Positions 47,377 through 58,828 of a DNA stretch of 58,828 bases are shown in pieces. Below the pieces are notes generated by a model. It saw only the letters and a program-made list of their open reading frames with translations. It was not told where the DNA came from and ran no database searches. Numbering within the stretch: position 1 is the stretch's first letter; every line of letters starts with the position of its first letter. The DNA comes from Oscillospiraceae bacterium (lineage in GTDB: Bacteria > Bacillota > Clostridia > Oscillospirales > Acutalibacteraceae): positions 1 through 58,828 of the forward strand of contig SVPB01000002.1 of the NCBI GenBank assembly GCA_015066065.1, given 5' to 3'. The translations under genes were made by a program, and so were the position numbers.

Positions 47377-47514
47377 TGCAAAAAGCACGAATATGGCGGA
47401 ATGAGGTTGCCTTTTGCTCCATTTACGGGTATAATAGGCGAAAAGATGACAGATTTGTAACCGTTTTTCCTTGTAAAAACGGTTTTGGTTTCTACGATAA
47501 AAGGAGGCACTTGC

Positions 47515-49227
47515 TTGTCCAATCAACATACAAAAGCGCCCTTCCGCATAGGGGCGGTCATCCACCGGATGTACCGCTACTACTACGGTATCGGGCTGCA
47601 AGCCATCCGGCTGTCCCACCGGGTACGCCGGACGGTGTCACCGGGACTCAACCGATGGAAACGGCGGATCGCCCTCTTGTGGAAGCGCCGTGTCACCCTG
47701 CCGGTGCACCGGCAGTGGCAGAAGCTGAAGAGAATGTTCTGCGCCTTCCCCCGGGCATGCCGGGAACTGCGGCAGGCCACCAAGGGACACCCCCTGCGTG
47801 TGTTCCCCAGCCTGCTCTGGCTGGGCAAACGGGCGGTCAGCCACTATAAGGAAGAACTGCTGACCCTCTGGCGATTGGCCGGTCCCGTGGCGGCCACGGT
47901 GGTGCTGATCATCACCCTGGCGTCCTGGGGAAACACCGAGTACTGTCTGGCACTGACCTACGCCGGTCAGGACATTGGGTACATTGACAACGAAAACGCC
48001 TACTCCGTGGCCGCCACCATGGCGGAGGACCGCGTGGTGAACGTGGACAACTCCTTTGCGGTGGAGGTAGCCCCCACCCTGGCGGTAACCATCAAGGGGG
48101 ACAAGCAGACCCTCTCGGATGAGGCGCTGTGTGATGCGATCCTCAGCACCGCCGGGGACAGCATCACCCAGGCCACCGGCCTGTATATCAACGATGACTT
48201 TATCGGCGCCATGGCCTCCGACGGGGAGCTGAACACCCTGCTGGACGGTATCAAGGACGGCCATTTTGACAAAAACGATGCCAACCAACGAGCTGAGTTC
48301 GTCCAGAAGGTGGAAACGGTGGCCGGGCTGTACCCCATCCAGTCGGTGATCGCCGGCACGGATCTCAAGGACCAGCTCACCGCCCAGACGGTGGAAAAGC
48401 ACACCTACACCGTGCAGGCCGGGGATACCCTGAGCACCATCGCCGCCAAGCACGACATGACCACCACCCAGCTGCGCCAGCTCAACCCCTCGTTTGCCAA
48501 AACGGATATGGTGCGTATCGGGGACGTGCTGACCATCCAGCGACCCCAGTCTTTCCTGCAGGTCAAGGTCATCAAGACCATCTCCTATACCGAGACCATC
48601 GACTATAAGACCCAGATCATATACAATGATAAACAGCCGGTCACCTATAGTAAGGTCAAGACCAAGGGGCAGGAGGGCAGCCAGATCGTCACCGCCGAGG
48701 TTACCCTGGTGGACGGTCTGGAGATTGGCCGCAAGACCATCGCCACCACCGTTACCAAGCAACCGGTGACCAAGGTGGAGGAGCGTGGCACCAAGCGGGT
48801 GGTCAGCTCCGGCGGTACGGTGGTACAGCAGGGCGACGGTATCACCCACGGCAGCATGCTGTGGCCGGTGCCCATCTGCCGCAACATGTCCCGGGGCTAC
48901 TTTGCCGGCCACTATGCCATTGACATCGCCAACGGTCCGGTTACGGTCAACAACAAGCCCTGTATTGCGGCCGACGGCGGTACCGTGGTGTTTGCCGGCC
49001 GGTACTACGGCTACGGCAACTACGTCAAGATCGACCACGGCAACGGGATACAGACCACCTACGCCCACCTCAATGCCATCTCGGTGGTGAAGGGGCAGAA
49101 GGTGTCTCGCGGCCAGCAGGTGGGGCTTATCGGCAACACCGGTAACTCCCGCGGTCCGCACCTGCACTTTGAGGTCATCCGCAACGGCGTACGTGTCAAC
49201 CCCCTCAACTACGTTAAGCCTTATTAA
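47515..49227 (+). CDS. M23 family metallopeptidase with LysM and G5 domains, single TM, basic N-terminal region
   Basis: TTG start after aaaggaggcacttgc; TYTVQAGDTLSTIAAKHDMTTTQLRQLNPSF (LysM); G5-like SYTETIDYKTQIIYNDKQPVTYSKVKTKGQEG; GHYAIDIA..RGPHLHFEVIRNG (M23). Confidence 0.9.
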   Translation: MSNQHTKAPFRIGAVIHRMYRYYYGIGLQAIRLSHRVRRTVSPGLNRWKRRIALLWKRRVTLPVHRQWQKLKRMFCAFPRACRELRQATKGHPLRVFPSLLWLGKRAVSHYKEELLTLWRLAGPVAATVVLIITLASWGNTEYCLALTYAGQDIGYIDNENAYSVAATMAEDRVVNVDNSFAVEVAPTLAVTIKGDKQTLSDEALCDAILSTAGDSITQATGLYINDDFIGAMASDGELNTLLDGIKDGHFDKNDANQRAEFVQKVETVAGLYPIQSVIAGTDLKDQLTAQTVEKHTYTVQAGDTLSTIAAKHDMTTTQLRQLNPSFAKTDMVRIGDVLTIQRPQSFLQVKVIKTISYTETIDYKTQIIYNDKQPVTYSKVKTKGQEGSQIVTAEVTLVDGLEIGRKTIATTVTKQPVTKVEERGTKRVVSSGGTVVQQGDGITHGSMLWPVPICRNMSRGYFAGHYAIDIANGPVTVNNKPCIAADGGTVVFAGRYYGYGNYVKIDHGNGIQTTYAHLNAISVVKGQKVSRGQQVGLIGNTGNSRGPHLHFEVIRNGVRVNPLNYVKPY

Positions 49228-49235
49228 AACCACAA

Positions 49236-49273
49236 GGCAGGCTCCTCTCGGTGAGAGGAGCCTGCCCTTTTTG
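49236..49273. terminator. terminator between M23 peptidase and fucosidase
   Basis: ggcaggctcctctc-ggt-gagaggagcctgcc then ctttttg. Confidence 0.88.
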
Positions 49274-49274
49274 C

Positions 49275-50600
49275 TTATTTTAAGAAGATCTCAATGACCG
49301 GGGAAATACCCTGGGGAGCTACCGGAGGCAGAGAGAAGAATACCTTGCCGCTGTACTCGGTAACGTCACCGCCGGAATCGATACGCAGGGTTTCGGTGAA
49401 CTTGACCTCGCTGGCATCCTGCAGGAACTGGGCATACGCCACCCGACCGCACAAGCCTTCCACCTCGATGCGGCAGAAGGGATAGGTCTGCAGGTGGAGG
49501 TACAGCCGCTTGCCATCCTCCGACTGGGTAAGCACCGTGCCGTTCGGTACCTTGATGCCCTCCTCGGCCTGGGTACAGCCGTAGATGGAACGGCTGTTGA
49601 GGTGCATCCATTCGCTGTAAGCCTCCAGCGCCTGGTTGGCACGGTAGTCAAAGTTGCCCCGACCGGTGGGGCCCACGTTCATGATAAGGTTGCCGCCCAC
49701 CGAGACGGTGTTGACCAGCATATCAATGAGCATCTTGGGGGTCTTCCAGCTCATCTCATCCCGGAAATAGCCCCAGGAGCCGGAGAAGGTCTGGCAAGCC
49801 TCAAAGGTGACCTTGTTGCCCTCCTCATCGGTGGGCCATACGGTGGGCTGGTACTGCTCCGGTGTCCACAGATCCTGGTTGATCTGGGTGCGATTGTTGA
49901 TGATCAGATGGGGCTGCAATGCCCGGGCGGTGGCGATCAATGCCTCGGCCTCCCATTCCTCCTTGCCCTTGGCGCCGTCGTGCTGCATCCAGGGCTTCCA
50001 GTCGGTGGGATACCCCTCCTTATCATAGGAAAAATCCATCCACAGAATATCGATCTTACCGTAGTTGGTCAGCAGCTCGGTCACCTGATCACGCATGTAC
50101 TGGGCGTACCGACGCATATCCCGTCCCTTGTCCTGCTGTTCGGCATCCGCATCCCGGCGACGGGGATGCAGCACGTCAATGGGATAGTCCGGATGATGCC
50201 AGTCGATGAGGGAGTAGTAGAAGCCCACTCCCAGACCCTCCGCCCGGAAGGCCTCCACGTACTCCTTGACCAGATCCCGGCCAAAGGGGGTGTTGGTGAT
50301 CTTGTAATCGGTGTATTGGCTGTCAAACAGACAGAAGCCTTCATGGTGCTTGGTGGTCAGCACGGCATACTTCATGCCGGCGGCCTTCGCCTTGCGTGCC
50401 CATTCCCGGGCATCAAACAGATCGGGGGAAAACCGATCAAAGTACCGCTGATAGCCCTCCTCCGGGATGTACTCCAGCGTCTTGATCCACTCATTGCGCG
50501 CCGGCAGGGCGTACAGACCAAAGTGAATGAACATGCCAAACCGGTCATGGCGGAACCAGGCGGTGTCGCCGGGGGTCTGGCGAACCTCGTGTAACGGCAT
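49275..50600 (-). CDS. alpha-L-fucosidase (GH29)
   Basis: FRHDRFGMFIHFGLYALPARNEW; AVLTTKHHEGFCLFDSQYTDY; KIDILWMDFSYD; no obvious signal peptide. Confidence 0.93.
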   Translation of the reverse strand: MPLHEVRQTPGDTAWFRHDRFGMFIHFGLYALPARNEWIKTLEYIPEEGYQRYFDRFSPDLFDAREWARKAKAAGMKYAVLTTKHHEGFCLFDSQYTDYKITNTPFGRDLVKEYVEAFRAEGLGVGFYYSLIDWHHPDYPIDVLHPRRRDADAEQQDKGRDMRRYAQYMRDQVTELLTNYGKIDILWMDFSYDKEGYPTDWKPWMQHDGAKGKEEWEAEALIATARALQPHLIINNRTQINQDLWTPEQYQPTVWPTDEEGNKVTFEACQTFSGSWGYFRDEMSWKTPKMLIDMLVNTVSVGGNLIMNVGPTGRGNFDYRANQALEAYSEWMHLNSRSIYGCTQAEEGIKVPNGTVLTQSEDGKRLYLHLQTYPFCRIEVEGLCGRVAYAQFLQDASEVKFTETLRIDSGGDVTEYSGKVFFSLPPVAPQGISPVIEIFLK

Positions 50601-50688
50601 AGGGAACCCTCCTTGACTTTTTTCTCATCATACCCTATAATCAAGGCACACACCATGGAATATTTATGCGAAAATATGGAGGATTTGG

Positions 50689-51492
50689 ATGAACGTACGC
50701 CAAAACGACCTGTTAATCAAGGAATCTAACCGACAGAATATGGATATATCGGACATCGGGTATGCGGATCTGGATCCTGCGTGGCACGCCCGGGCGTGTT
50801 CCCCCTACACCCGGGTGTACATGGTCACCGACGGCTACGGGGAGCTGACCTACGGGCGCCGGTGCGTCCGGCTGACGCCGGGCAACGTGTATCTGGTGCC
50901 GGCGGAGCTGGATTTCACCTACGCCTGCCCCCAGCGGCTGGAAAAGCTGTACATCCACCTCAATCTGTTCCGGTACAACCGGTACGATCTGCTGGCCGGG
51001 TATCCGGATGTGATCACCCTGCCCCATAAGGAGGCGGTCATCCGGCAGGCGGTGGATGCCTTTCGTCGGGCGGATGTCATGGGCGCCTTGACCCTCAAGA
51101 GCGTGCTCTACGCCACCCTCACCGAGGCGATGACCCTCATCGGCCTGCCGTCGGAACCGATCGAAAGCTATTCTGCCCCGGTCAAGGAGGTCATCCGGCT
51201 CATTGATACCCAGCCCTCCATGGCCCTCACCGCCGAAACGCTGGCCGCACGGCTGTACCTCTCTCCCAGTCAGCTGCAAAAACGATTCCGTCGGGAGGTG
51301 GGGGTGCCGTTAGGTCGGTACATCAGCGACCGGGTGCTGTTTGCCGCTGAGCGACAGCTGCGTACCACCGGAGACCCCATCAGCACCATCAGCGACCGGC
51401 TGGGGTTCTGCGATCAGTTTTACTTTTCCCGGCGTTTCACCAACCAATATGGAACGCCTCCCTCGGTCTACCGAAAGACCCAGCAGGAATAA
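50689..51492 (+). CDS. AraC family transcriptional regulator
   Basis: C-terminal LTAETLAARLYLSPSQLQKRFRREVGVPLGRYISDRVLFAAERQL..RLGFCDQFYFSRRFTNQYGTPPSVYR. Confidence 0.93.
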   Translation: MNVRQNDLLIKESNRQNMDISDIGYADLDPAWHARACSPYTRVYMVTDGYGELTYGRRCVRLTPGNVYLVPAELDFTYACPQRLEKLYIHLNLFRYNRYDLLAGYPDVITLPHKEAVIRQAVDAFRRADVMGALTLKSVLYATLTEAMTLIGLPSEPIESYSAPVKEVIRLIDTQPSMALTAETLAARLYLSPSQLQKRFRREVGVPLGRYISDRVLFAAERQLRTTGDPISTISDRLGFCDQFYFSRRFTNQYGTPPSVYRKTQQE

Positions 51493-51556
51493 GGGTTGCA
51501 TTTTTTGACGCATTGTGCTAGAATAGGAAAAATTTAAAAATAAAGGTCGGATCAAT

Positions 51557-52603
51557 ATGCAAAAAGTCAAAGCCTTCCTTGACCGTAAGCTGGTCAAACC
51601 TTCCGCCAAGCTGTACTTTGTGGACGCTATGGGCAGCATGGCGCTGGGACTGTTTGCCACCCTGCTCATCGGCACCATCTTCAAGACCATCGGGCAGGAG
51701 CTGGGCTGGTCGATGTTCCTGGACATCGCCGGCTTTGCCACCCAGGCCACCGGCGCCGCCCTGGGCGTTGCTATCGCCCTCAAGCTGCAGGCACCGCCTC
51801 TGGTGATGCTGTCCAGCGCCGTGGCCGGTATGATCGGTAATAATCTGGGCACCGTCATCGATGGAACGCCGGTCACCGCCGGGCCTGCCGGCGCCTTTGT
51901 GGTGGTCATTATTGCGGTAGAGCTGGGTAAGCTCGTGTCCAAGGAGACCCACGTGGACATCCTTGTCACCCCGGTGGTCACCATCCTCTCCGCCATGCTG
52001 GTGGGTCAGCTGGTATGCCCGGGCATCGCCTACTGCATGCATTGGCTGGGTGTGTTCATCAACACCGCCACCGCCATGCAGCCGCTGGTCATGGGCATCC
52101 TCATCGCCGTGGTGGTGGGTATCATCCTCACCTTGCCCATCAGCTCCGCCGCCATCTGCGCCATGATCGCCATCTCCGGCTTGGCCGGCGGCGCCGCTAC
52201 TGCCGGCTGCTGTGCCCAGATGGTGGGCTTCGCGGTCATCAGCTTCCGGGAGAACCGCTGGGCCGGTCTGGTCGCCCAGGGTCTGGGCACCTCCATGCTG
52301 CAGATGGGCAACATCGTGCGCAACCCCCGTATCTGGATCCCGGCCACCCTGGCCTCTGCTATCACCGGCCCCATGGCCACCCTGCTGTTTAAGCTGGAGT
52401 GCTCCGGCGTCAATGCCGGTATGGGTACCTGCGGTCTGGTCGGCCCCCTGGGCGTCCTGAGCGACATGCAGTTCAGCCTCACCTCCATCATCGGTGTGGT
52501 GGTGGTGTGTCTGGTCGCCCCGGCCATCCTCAGCCTTATCTTCTCCGAGATCCTGCGTAAGCTGGGCTGGATCAAGCCCGGCGACATGAAGCTGGAGCTG
52601 TAA
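51557..52603 (+). CDS. PTS IIC-like membrane protein (PfoR family)
   Basis: MQKVKAFLDRKLVKPSAKLYFVDAMGSMALGLFATLLIGTIFKTIGQ.. polytopic; AICAMIAISGLAGGAATAGCCAQMVGFAVISFRENRWAGLVAQGLGTSMLQ. Confidence 0.88.
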   Translation: MQKVKAFLDRKLVKPSAKLYFVDAMGSMALGLFATLLIGTIFKTIGQELGWSMFLDIAGFATQATGAALGVAIALKLQAPPLVMLSSAVAGMIGNNLGTVIDGTPVTAGPAGAFVVVIIAVELGKLVSKETHVDILVTPVVTILSAMLVGQLVCPGIAYCMHWLGVFINTATAMQPLVMGILIAVVVGIILTLPISSAAICAMIAISGLAGGAATAGCCAQMVGFAVISFRENRWAGLVAQGLGTSMLQMGNIVRNPRIWIPATLASAITGPMATLLFKLECSGVNAGMGTCGLVGPLGVLSDMQFSLTSIIGVVVVCLVAPAILSLIFSEILRKLGWIKPGDMKLEL

Positions 52604-52620
52604 TCCCCCTGTGCAAGCAA

Positions 52621-52656
52621 AGAACCGCCGTCCTGTCAGGACGGCGGTTCTTTTGT
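52621..52656. terminator. bidirectional terminator
   Basis: agaaccgccgtcctg-t-caggacggcggttctttt. Confidence 0.88.
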
Positions 52657-53496
52657 ATAACGCCGGCGGTATTCCGTGGGGGTCATGCCCACCCGCTGGC
52701 GAAAAAGGCGGCTGAAGTACAGAGGGTCATCGTATCCCACCAGAGCCGCAATGCGTGCTACGCTGTCGGTGGAATGAAGGAGCAGTGCCTGGGCATTGGC
52801 CAACCGGATGCCCAGCACGTATTGCAGGGGGGTGACCCCCACCTGCTCCCGAAAGCTGCGGATAAACCAGCTCACGCTCATGTGCCGGGAGGCGGCGTAG
52901 GCGGCTATATCAATGGGCTCCCGGTAATGCTCCGACAGATACACCTGCGCCTCGTGCAGCTCGGACAGAATGTCCCCCGTGAGGGTGCCGCCGGACTGCC
53001 GGTGGCGCATGACCTGCAGTAAGAGCCGCCGCAGATGCAGGACGGTCATCTCCTCGTACCCCGGCTGCCACAGCTGCAGCTCCCGGATGATGCGGTCCAG
53101 CAATCGCTGGGCGGAGGGGATATCCCCCACCGGGAATACCTTGTCCTCCCCTTTGATGCCGTAGTGGGCCAGCACCTCGGCGGCTTCGCTGCCGGTAAAA
53201 TGCACCCAGTATACCACCGCCCCGTCGGCGGCGCAGTAGATGTACCGCTGAGGCTCCCCCGGACGGTATAGCACCATGTGCCCAGCGGTAACCGTACGAG
53301 GCGCACCGTCCACATCAAAATAGGCCTGCCCGGCGGCCACCAGCAACAGCTGGTAATCCCCCCGGCCCCGGTAACAGTTCTCGTACCGGGGGACGGTGAG
53401 CATCCGGTAGGTGCCGCAGCTGGACACGATGAACGGCCGGGACAGATCCTCGTAATCCACCTGCGGTCCGGTGAGATAACCGGCATTAACATACAT
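52636..53496 (-). CDS. AraC family transcriptional regulator
   Basis: IDIAAYAASRHMSVSWFIRSFREQVGVTPLQYVLGIRLANAQ..IAALVGYDDPLYFSRLFRQRVGMTPTEYRRRY. Confidence 0.94.
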   Translation of the reverse strand: MYVNAGYLTGPQVDYEDLSRPFIVSSCGTYRMLTVPRYENCYRGRGDYQLLLVAAGQAYFDVDGAPRTVTAGHMVLYRPGEPQRYIYCAADGAVVYWVHFTGSEAAEVLAHYGIKGEDKVFPVGDIPSAQRLLDRIIRELQLWQPGYEEMTVLHLRRLLLQVMRHRQSGGTLTGDILSELHEAQVYLSEHYREPIDIAAYAASRHMSVSWFIRSFREQVGVTPLQYVLGIRLANAQALLLHSTDSVARIAALVGYDDPLYFSRLFRQRVGMTPTEYRRRYTKEPPS

Positions 53497-53588
53497 GGAA
53501 TCACCCTCTCTCGGGAGTATTGTATCATTTTATCCATGCTTTGTCCAACAATATTTATAGCATTTCTCGGATTTTTTCTTTACAATAA

Positions 53589-56618
<3,030 letters not shown>

Positions 56619-56652
56619 AAAAAGGCGATGCACCGTGGTGCATCGCCTTTAC
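56619..56652. terminator. bidirectional terminator
   Basis: aaaggcgatgcacc-gt-ggtgcatcgccttt. Confidence 0.85.
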
Positions 56653-56656
56653 TGTG

Positions 56657-58285
56657 TTAATCCTCCCATTTCTGCGCCTGCTGGAAGGAGAAGGGAGAGC
56701 CGTACACCCCACCGCCAAAGGGGCGGACATGGATGCCGGCGGTATGGGCCGCTATCCCGTAGTAGCGGCTGGGGAAGCTCAACGGCACCGTGGGGCAGGC
56801 CTGCCGCAGTAGGGTCTCGGCGGCCGTGACCTCCGGGCGGCCGCCGGTGAGGGCCGCATTGACCGCCAGATCGTACGCCGCCTCCCCATAACCGGTAAAG
56901 TTCTCTGCCGAGGAAGCCGTGTAGACGGTCAGATTTTCGGCGGCGGTCAGTCCGGAAAGGGTGACGGCACACACCGCCAGCTGGTAGTTGCCGGCACGCA
57001 GACGGGCCTCCACCGTAGCCGGGGGGACGGTTTCCAGGGTGCAGTAGAGCTTGAGATTCTTCTGCCAGGATTGGATCAGGTACCGTGCCAGATCCTCACT
57101 GTACCCGTCCTCCGGTGCCAACACGGTCAGACGGGGCAGGGAGGGCGTTTTCTCATCCGGATAGGCGGCCTTAAGGCCACGCCCCAAGGCGGTCTGTGCC
57201 GCGGCCACATCGGTAACCAGCCGGGCGGAATTGCCGGGGTTGCGGTACGCCTCCCCGGCCACGGTGGCATCCGGAGGCAGATAGCCGGTGGCCGGCGCTT
57301 CGCCCTGCGCCTGCAGATAGCCATACACCGTCTCCCATTGCACCGCATCCCGCAAGGCGCGGCGGATGTCCGCATTGTGCAGGGGTGTCTGGGCGGTGTT
57401 AAAGTAAAGACTGCGCACCGTATCCTGCAGTGTCACCGTCTGTATGTCGGTATCCGCCAGCTCCTCGACCTGGGCGGCGGTCAGCGCCACCGCATCCATC
57501 TGGCCGGTGCGCAGGCTTTCCACCGGATCATCCACCCCGATGACGTACCGTACCGCCGCCGGCAGTACCGCCGCCGCATCACGGTAGCCCTCGTGCTTGC
57601 CCAGCAAAAGGCTCTCTCCGTGGTTCCACGCAGTCAGGGCAAAGGGGCCGTTGGTGATCAGGTACTGCTTTTCCAGACCGTAACGGCCGGCGGTGTACTC
57701 AAAAAACGCCCGGTTACAGGGCATGCACGGGGTGGTCGCCAGGGTGGCCGGAAAAGAAGGGTCCGCCACGTTGAGGGTGATGATCAAGCGGTCGTCCCCC
57801 TCGGTGCGCACCCCCAGCGCACCCAATCCCTGCTGACCGGTGTGCACCGCCCGGGCGTTCTGGATAACGTACAGAGAGGCGGCCAGACTGTCCGGGGCGC
57901 CGGGAGACAGCGCTCGCTGCAGGCCAAACAGATAGTCCTGCGCCGTCACCGGCGTTGGCTCGTCCCACGGGGTCTCCTCCCCCGGCACGCTGACGGTGCT
58001 CCATTGGTTTTGGCGCAGGGTAAAGGTGTAGGTGCGCCCATCGGCGGATACCGTCCAGTTGGCACCGGCCGGCACCGGTTGTCCCCGGTCATCCAGCCTG
58101 GTCAGCCCTTCAAACAGCACCGACAGCACGGTGATGGCCGCCGGATCGGTGGATACCTGCGGATCCAGCTGTGCCGGTTCTGCCTCCAGCGGAAAGCGAA
58201 AGCCGGCGCCGGCACCGTCGTCACCGCACCCGGTGAGTGTCAGCAGCAGCACCGCCATCAGGCAAAAAGCCAGCAAACGCTTCAT
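56657..58285 (-). CDS. peptide ABC transporter substrate-binding protein (OppA-like lipoprotein)
   Basis: Lipobox LTGCG; FRFPLEAEPAQLDPQVSTDPAAITVLSVLFEGLTRLDDRGQPVPAGANWTVSADGRTYTFTLR (SBP family 5). Confidence 0.9.
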   Translation of the reverse strand: MKRLLAFCLMAVLLLTLTGCGDDGAGAGFRFPLEAEPAQLDPQVSTDPAAITVLSVLFEGLTRLDDRGQPVPAGANWTVSADGRTYTFTLRQNQWSTVSVPGEETPWDEPTPVTAQDYLFGLQRALSPGAPDSLAASLYVIQNARAVHTGQQGLGALGVRTEGDDRLIITLNVADPSFPATLATTPCMPCNRAFFEYTAGRYGLEKQYLITNGPFALTAWNHGESLLLGKHEGYRDAAAVLPAAVRYVIGVDDPVESLRTGQMDAVALTAAQVEELADTDIQTVTLQDTVRSLYFNTAQTPLHNADIRRALRDAVQWETVYGYLQAQGEAPATGYLPPDATVAGEAYRNPGNSARLVTDVAAAQTALGRGLKAAYPDEKTPSLPRLTVLAPEDGYSEDLARYLIQSWQKNLKLYCTLETVPPATVEARLRAGNYQLAVCAVTLSGLTAAENLTVYTASSAENFTGYGEAAYDLAVNAALTGGRPEVTAAETLLRQACPTVPLSFPSRYYGIAAHTAGIHVRPFGGGVYGSPFSFQQAQKWED

Positions 58286-58376
58286 AAGACGCCCCTCCTT
58301 TTCATCACTTGTATCCATTAGTATATATGCTTTTCCGCACTTTTTCAAGAAAAATCGAAAAACTTAAAAATTTCCC

Positions 58377-58405
58377 TTGCTTTTTGCCAACACCCGTGTT
58401 ATAAT
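58377..58405 (+). promoter_or_regulatory. promoter of tRNA-Pro
   Basis: TTGCTT, 17 nt, TATAAT at 58400-58405. Confidence 0.7.
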
Positions 58406-58422
58406 AGCGTTCGCAATCGCAT

Positions 58423-58498
58423 CCGGGTGTGGCGCAGTTGGTAGCGCGCTTGACTGGGGGTCAAGAGGCCGTGAGTTCAAGTCTCGCCACTCGGACCA
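58423..58498 (+). tRNA. tRNA-Pro (anticodon GGG), CCA encoded
   Basis: Acceptor ccgggtg/cactcgg, D-arm tggcgcagttggtagcgc, anticodon arm cttga-ctggggg-tcaag, T-loop gttcaag, 3' acca. Confidence 0.93.
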
Positions 58499-58501
58499 AG
58501 T

Positions 58502-58534
58502 AAAGAGGAGTACCGCTTGTCGGTACTCCTCTTT
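58502..58534 (+). terminator. terminator after tRNA-Pro
   Basis: aaagaggagtaccg-cttgt-cggtactcctcttt. Confidence 0.8.
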
Positions 58535-58559
58535 GCTTTGTACAACCGGCAAGCTGTGC

Positions 58560-58575
58560 CGGCCTCTTGACCCCC
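58560..58575 (-). repeat. inverted 16-nt copy of tRNA-Pro anticodon-loop/variable segment
   Basis: cggcctcttgaccccc is the reverse complement of gggggtcaagaggccg (58456-58471). Confidence 0.85.
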
Positions 58576-58695
58576 GGGTCAGGCTTTGCCTGCGAGCGCC
58601 GCCGGTGGCGGATACAGCGAGCAAGGCAAAGGCGCTGCGGTCGAAATTCGCCGAGCGATAGCGAGGGAAGCGAATTTCGGGCACCGCAAGAGGTA

Positions 58696-58726
58696 GCCGT
58701 GAGTTCAAGTCTCGCCACTCGGACCA
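58696..58726 (+). repeat. 31-nt direct duplicate of tRNA-Pro 3' end (T-arm, acceptor and CCA)
   Basis: gccgtgagttcaagtctcgccactcggacca identical to 58468-58498. Confidence 0.95.
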
Positions 58727-58756
58727 TCAAAGGGCAATGAAAAAGATATTGCCCAA

Positions 58757-58783
58757 GAAACCCCCGATTTTATCGGGGGTTTC
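58757..58783 (+). terminator. hairpin terminator downstream of tRNA fragment
   Basis: gaaacccccgat..atcgggggtttc. Confidence 0.75.
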
Positions 58784-58828
58784 GCCGTTTCTACGGTCGA
58801 AATTTTTACAAGCGATTTTGCAGATGTG

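Noticed and set aside
47638-49233. 531-aa minus-strand ORF
   Set aside because: Antisense shadow of the M23/LysM/G5 peptidase.
58364-58730. Short ORFs (e.g. MMVRVARLELTATS.., ..WSEWRDLNSRPLDPQSS..)
   Set aside because: Well-known spurious translations antisense to tRNA and tRNA-derived sequence.

Overview
58.8 kb of high-GC, gene-dense chromosome, probably from a Firmicute (Clostridia/Oscillospiraceae-like; inferred from gene content and local synteny, not tested). I see no rRNA, CRISPR array, transposase or intact prophage. Most of the window is housekeeping or sugar metabolism: trmN6-like/ferredoxin/ricT/holB, uxaB-uxaA, apt, a MoxR-DUF58-transglutaminase-YfhO cluster, birA-bioY, rsmA, metF/split metH/trmO, luxS, and an M23 peptidase with LysM and G5 domains. 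Four glycan blocks stand out: a sugar ABC importer ending in a glycogen phosphorylase, an overlapping pair of large surface proteins (GH16-like lipoprotein plus a 1229-aa repeat protein), an AraC/alpha-fucosidase/PfoR-type IIC block, and AraC/LacZ. There are two tRNA genes (Lys-TTT, Pro-GGG). Best second-look items: (1) a PBP5-like D,D-carboxypeptidase homologue in which all three active-site motifs look destroyed; (2) a small AT-rich islet beside tRNA-Lys with an XRE regulator, a divergent lipoprotein and two identical dyad operators, one overlapping a perfect consensus promoter; (3) a 3'-half duplication plus an inverted anticodon-arm fragment just downstream of tRNA-Pro; (4) the repeat-module surface protein/GH16-like gene pair; (5) an RG-rich tail on RicT. 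I cannot demonstrate a wholly new system from sequence alone.
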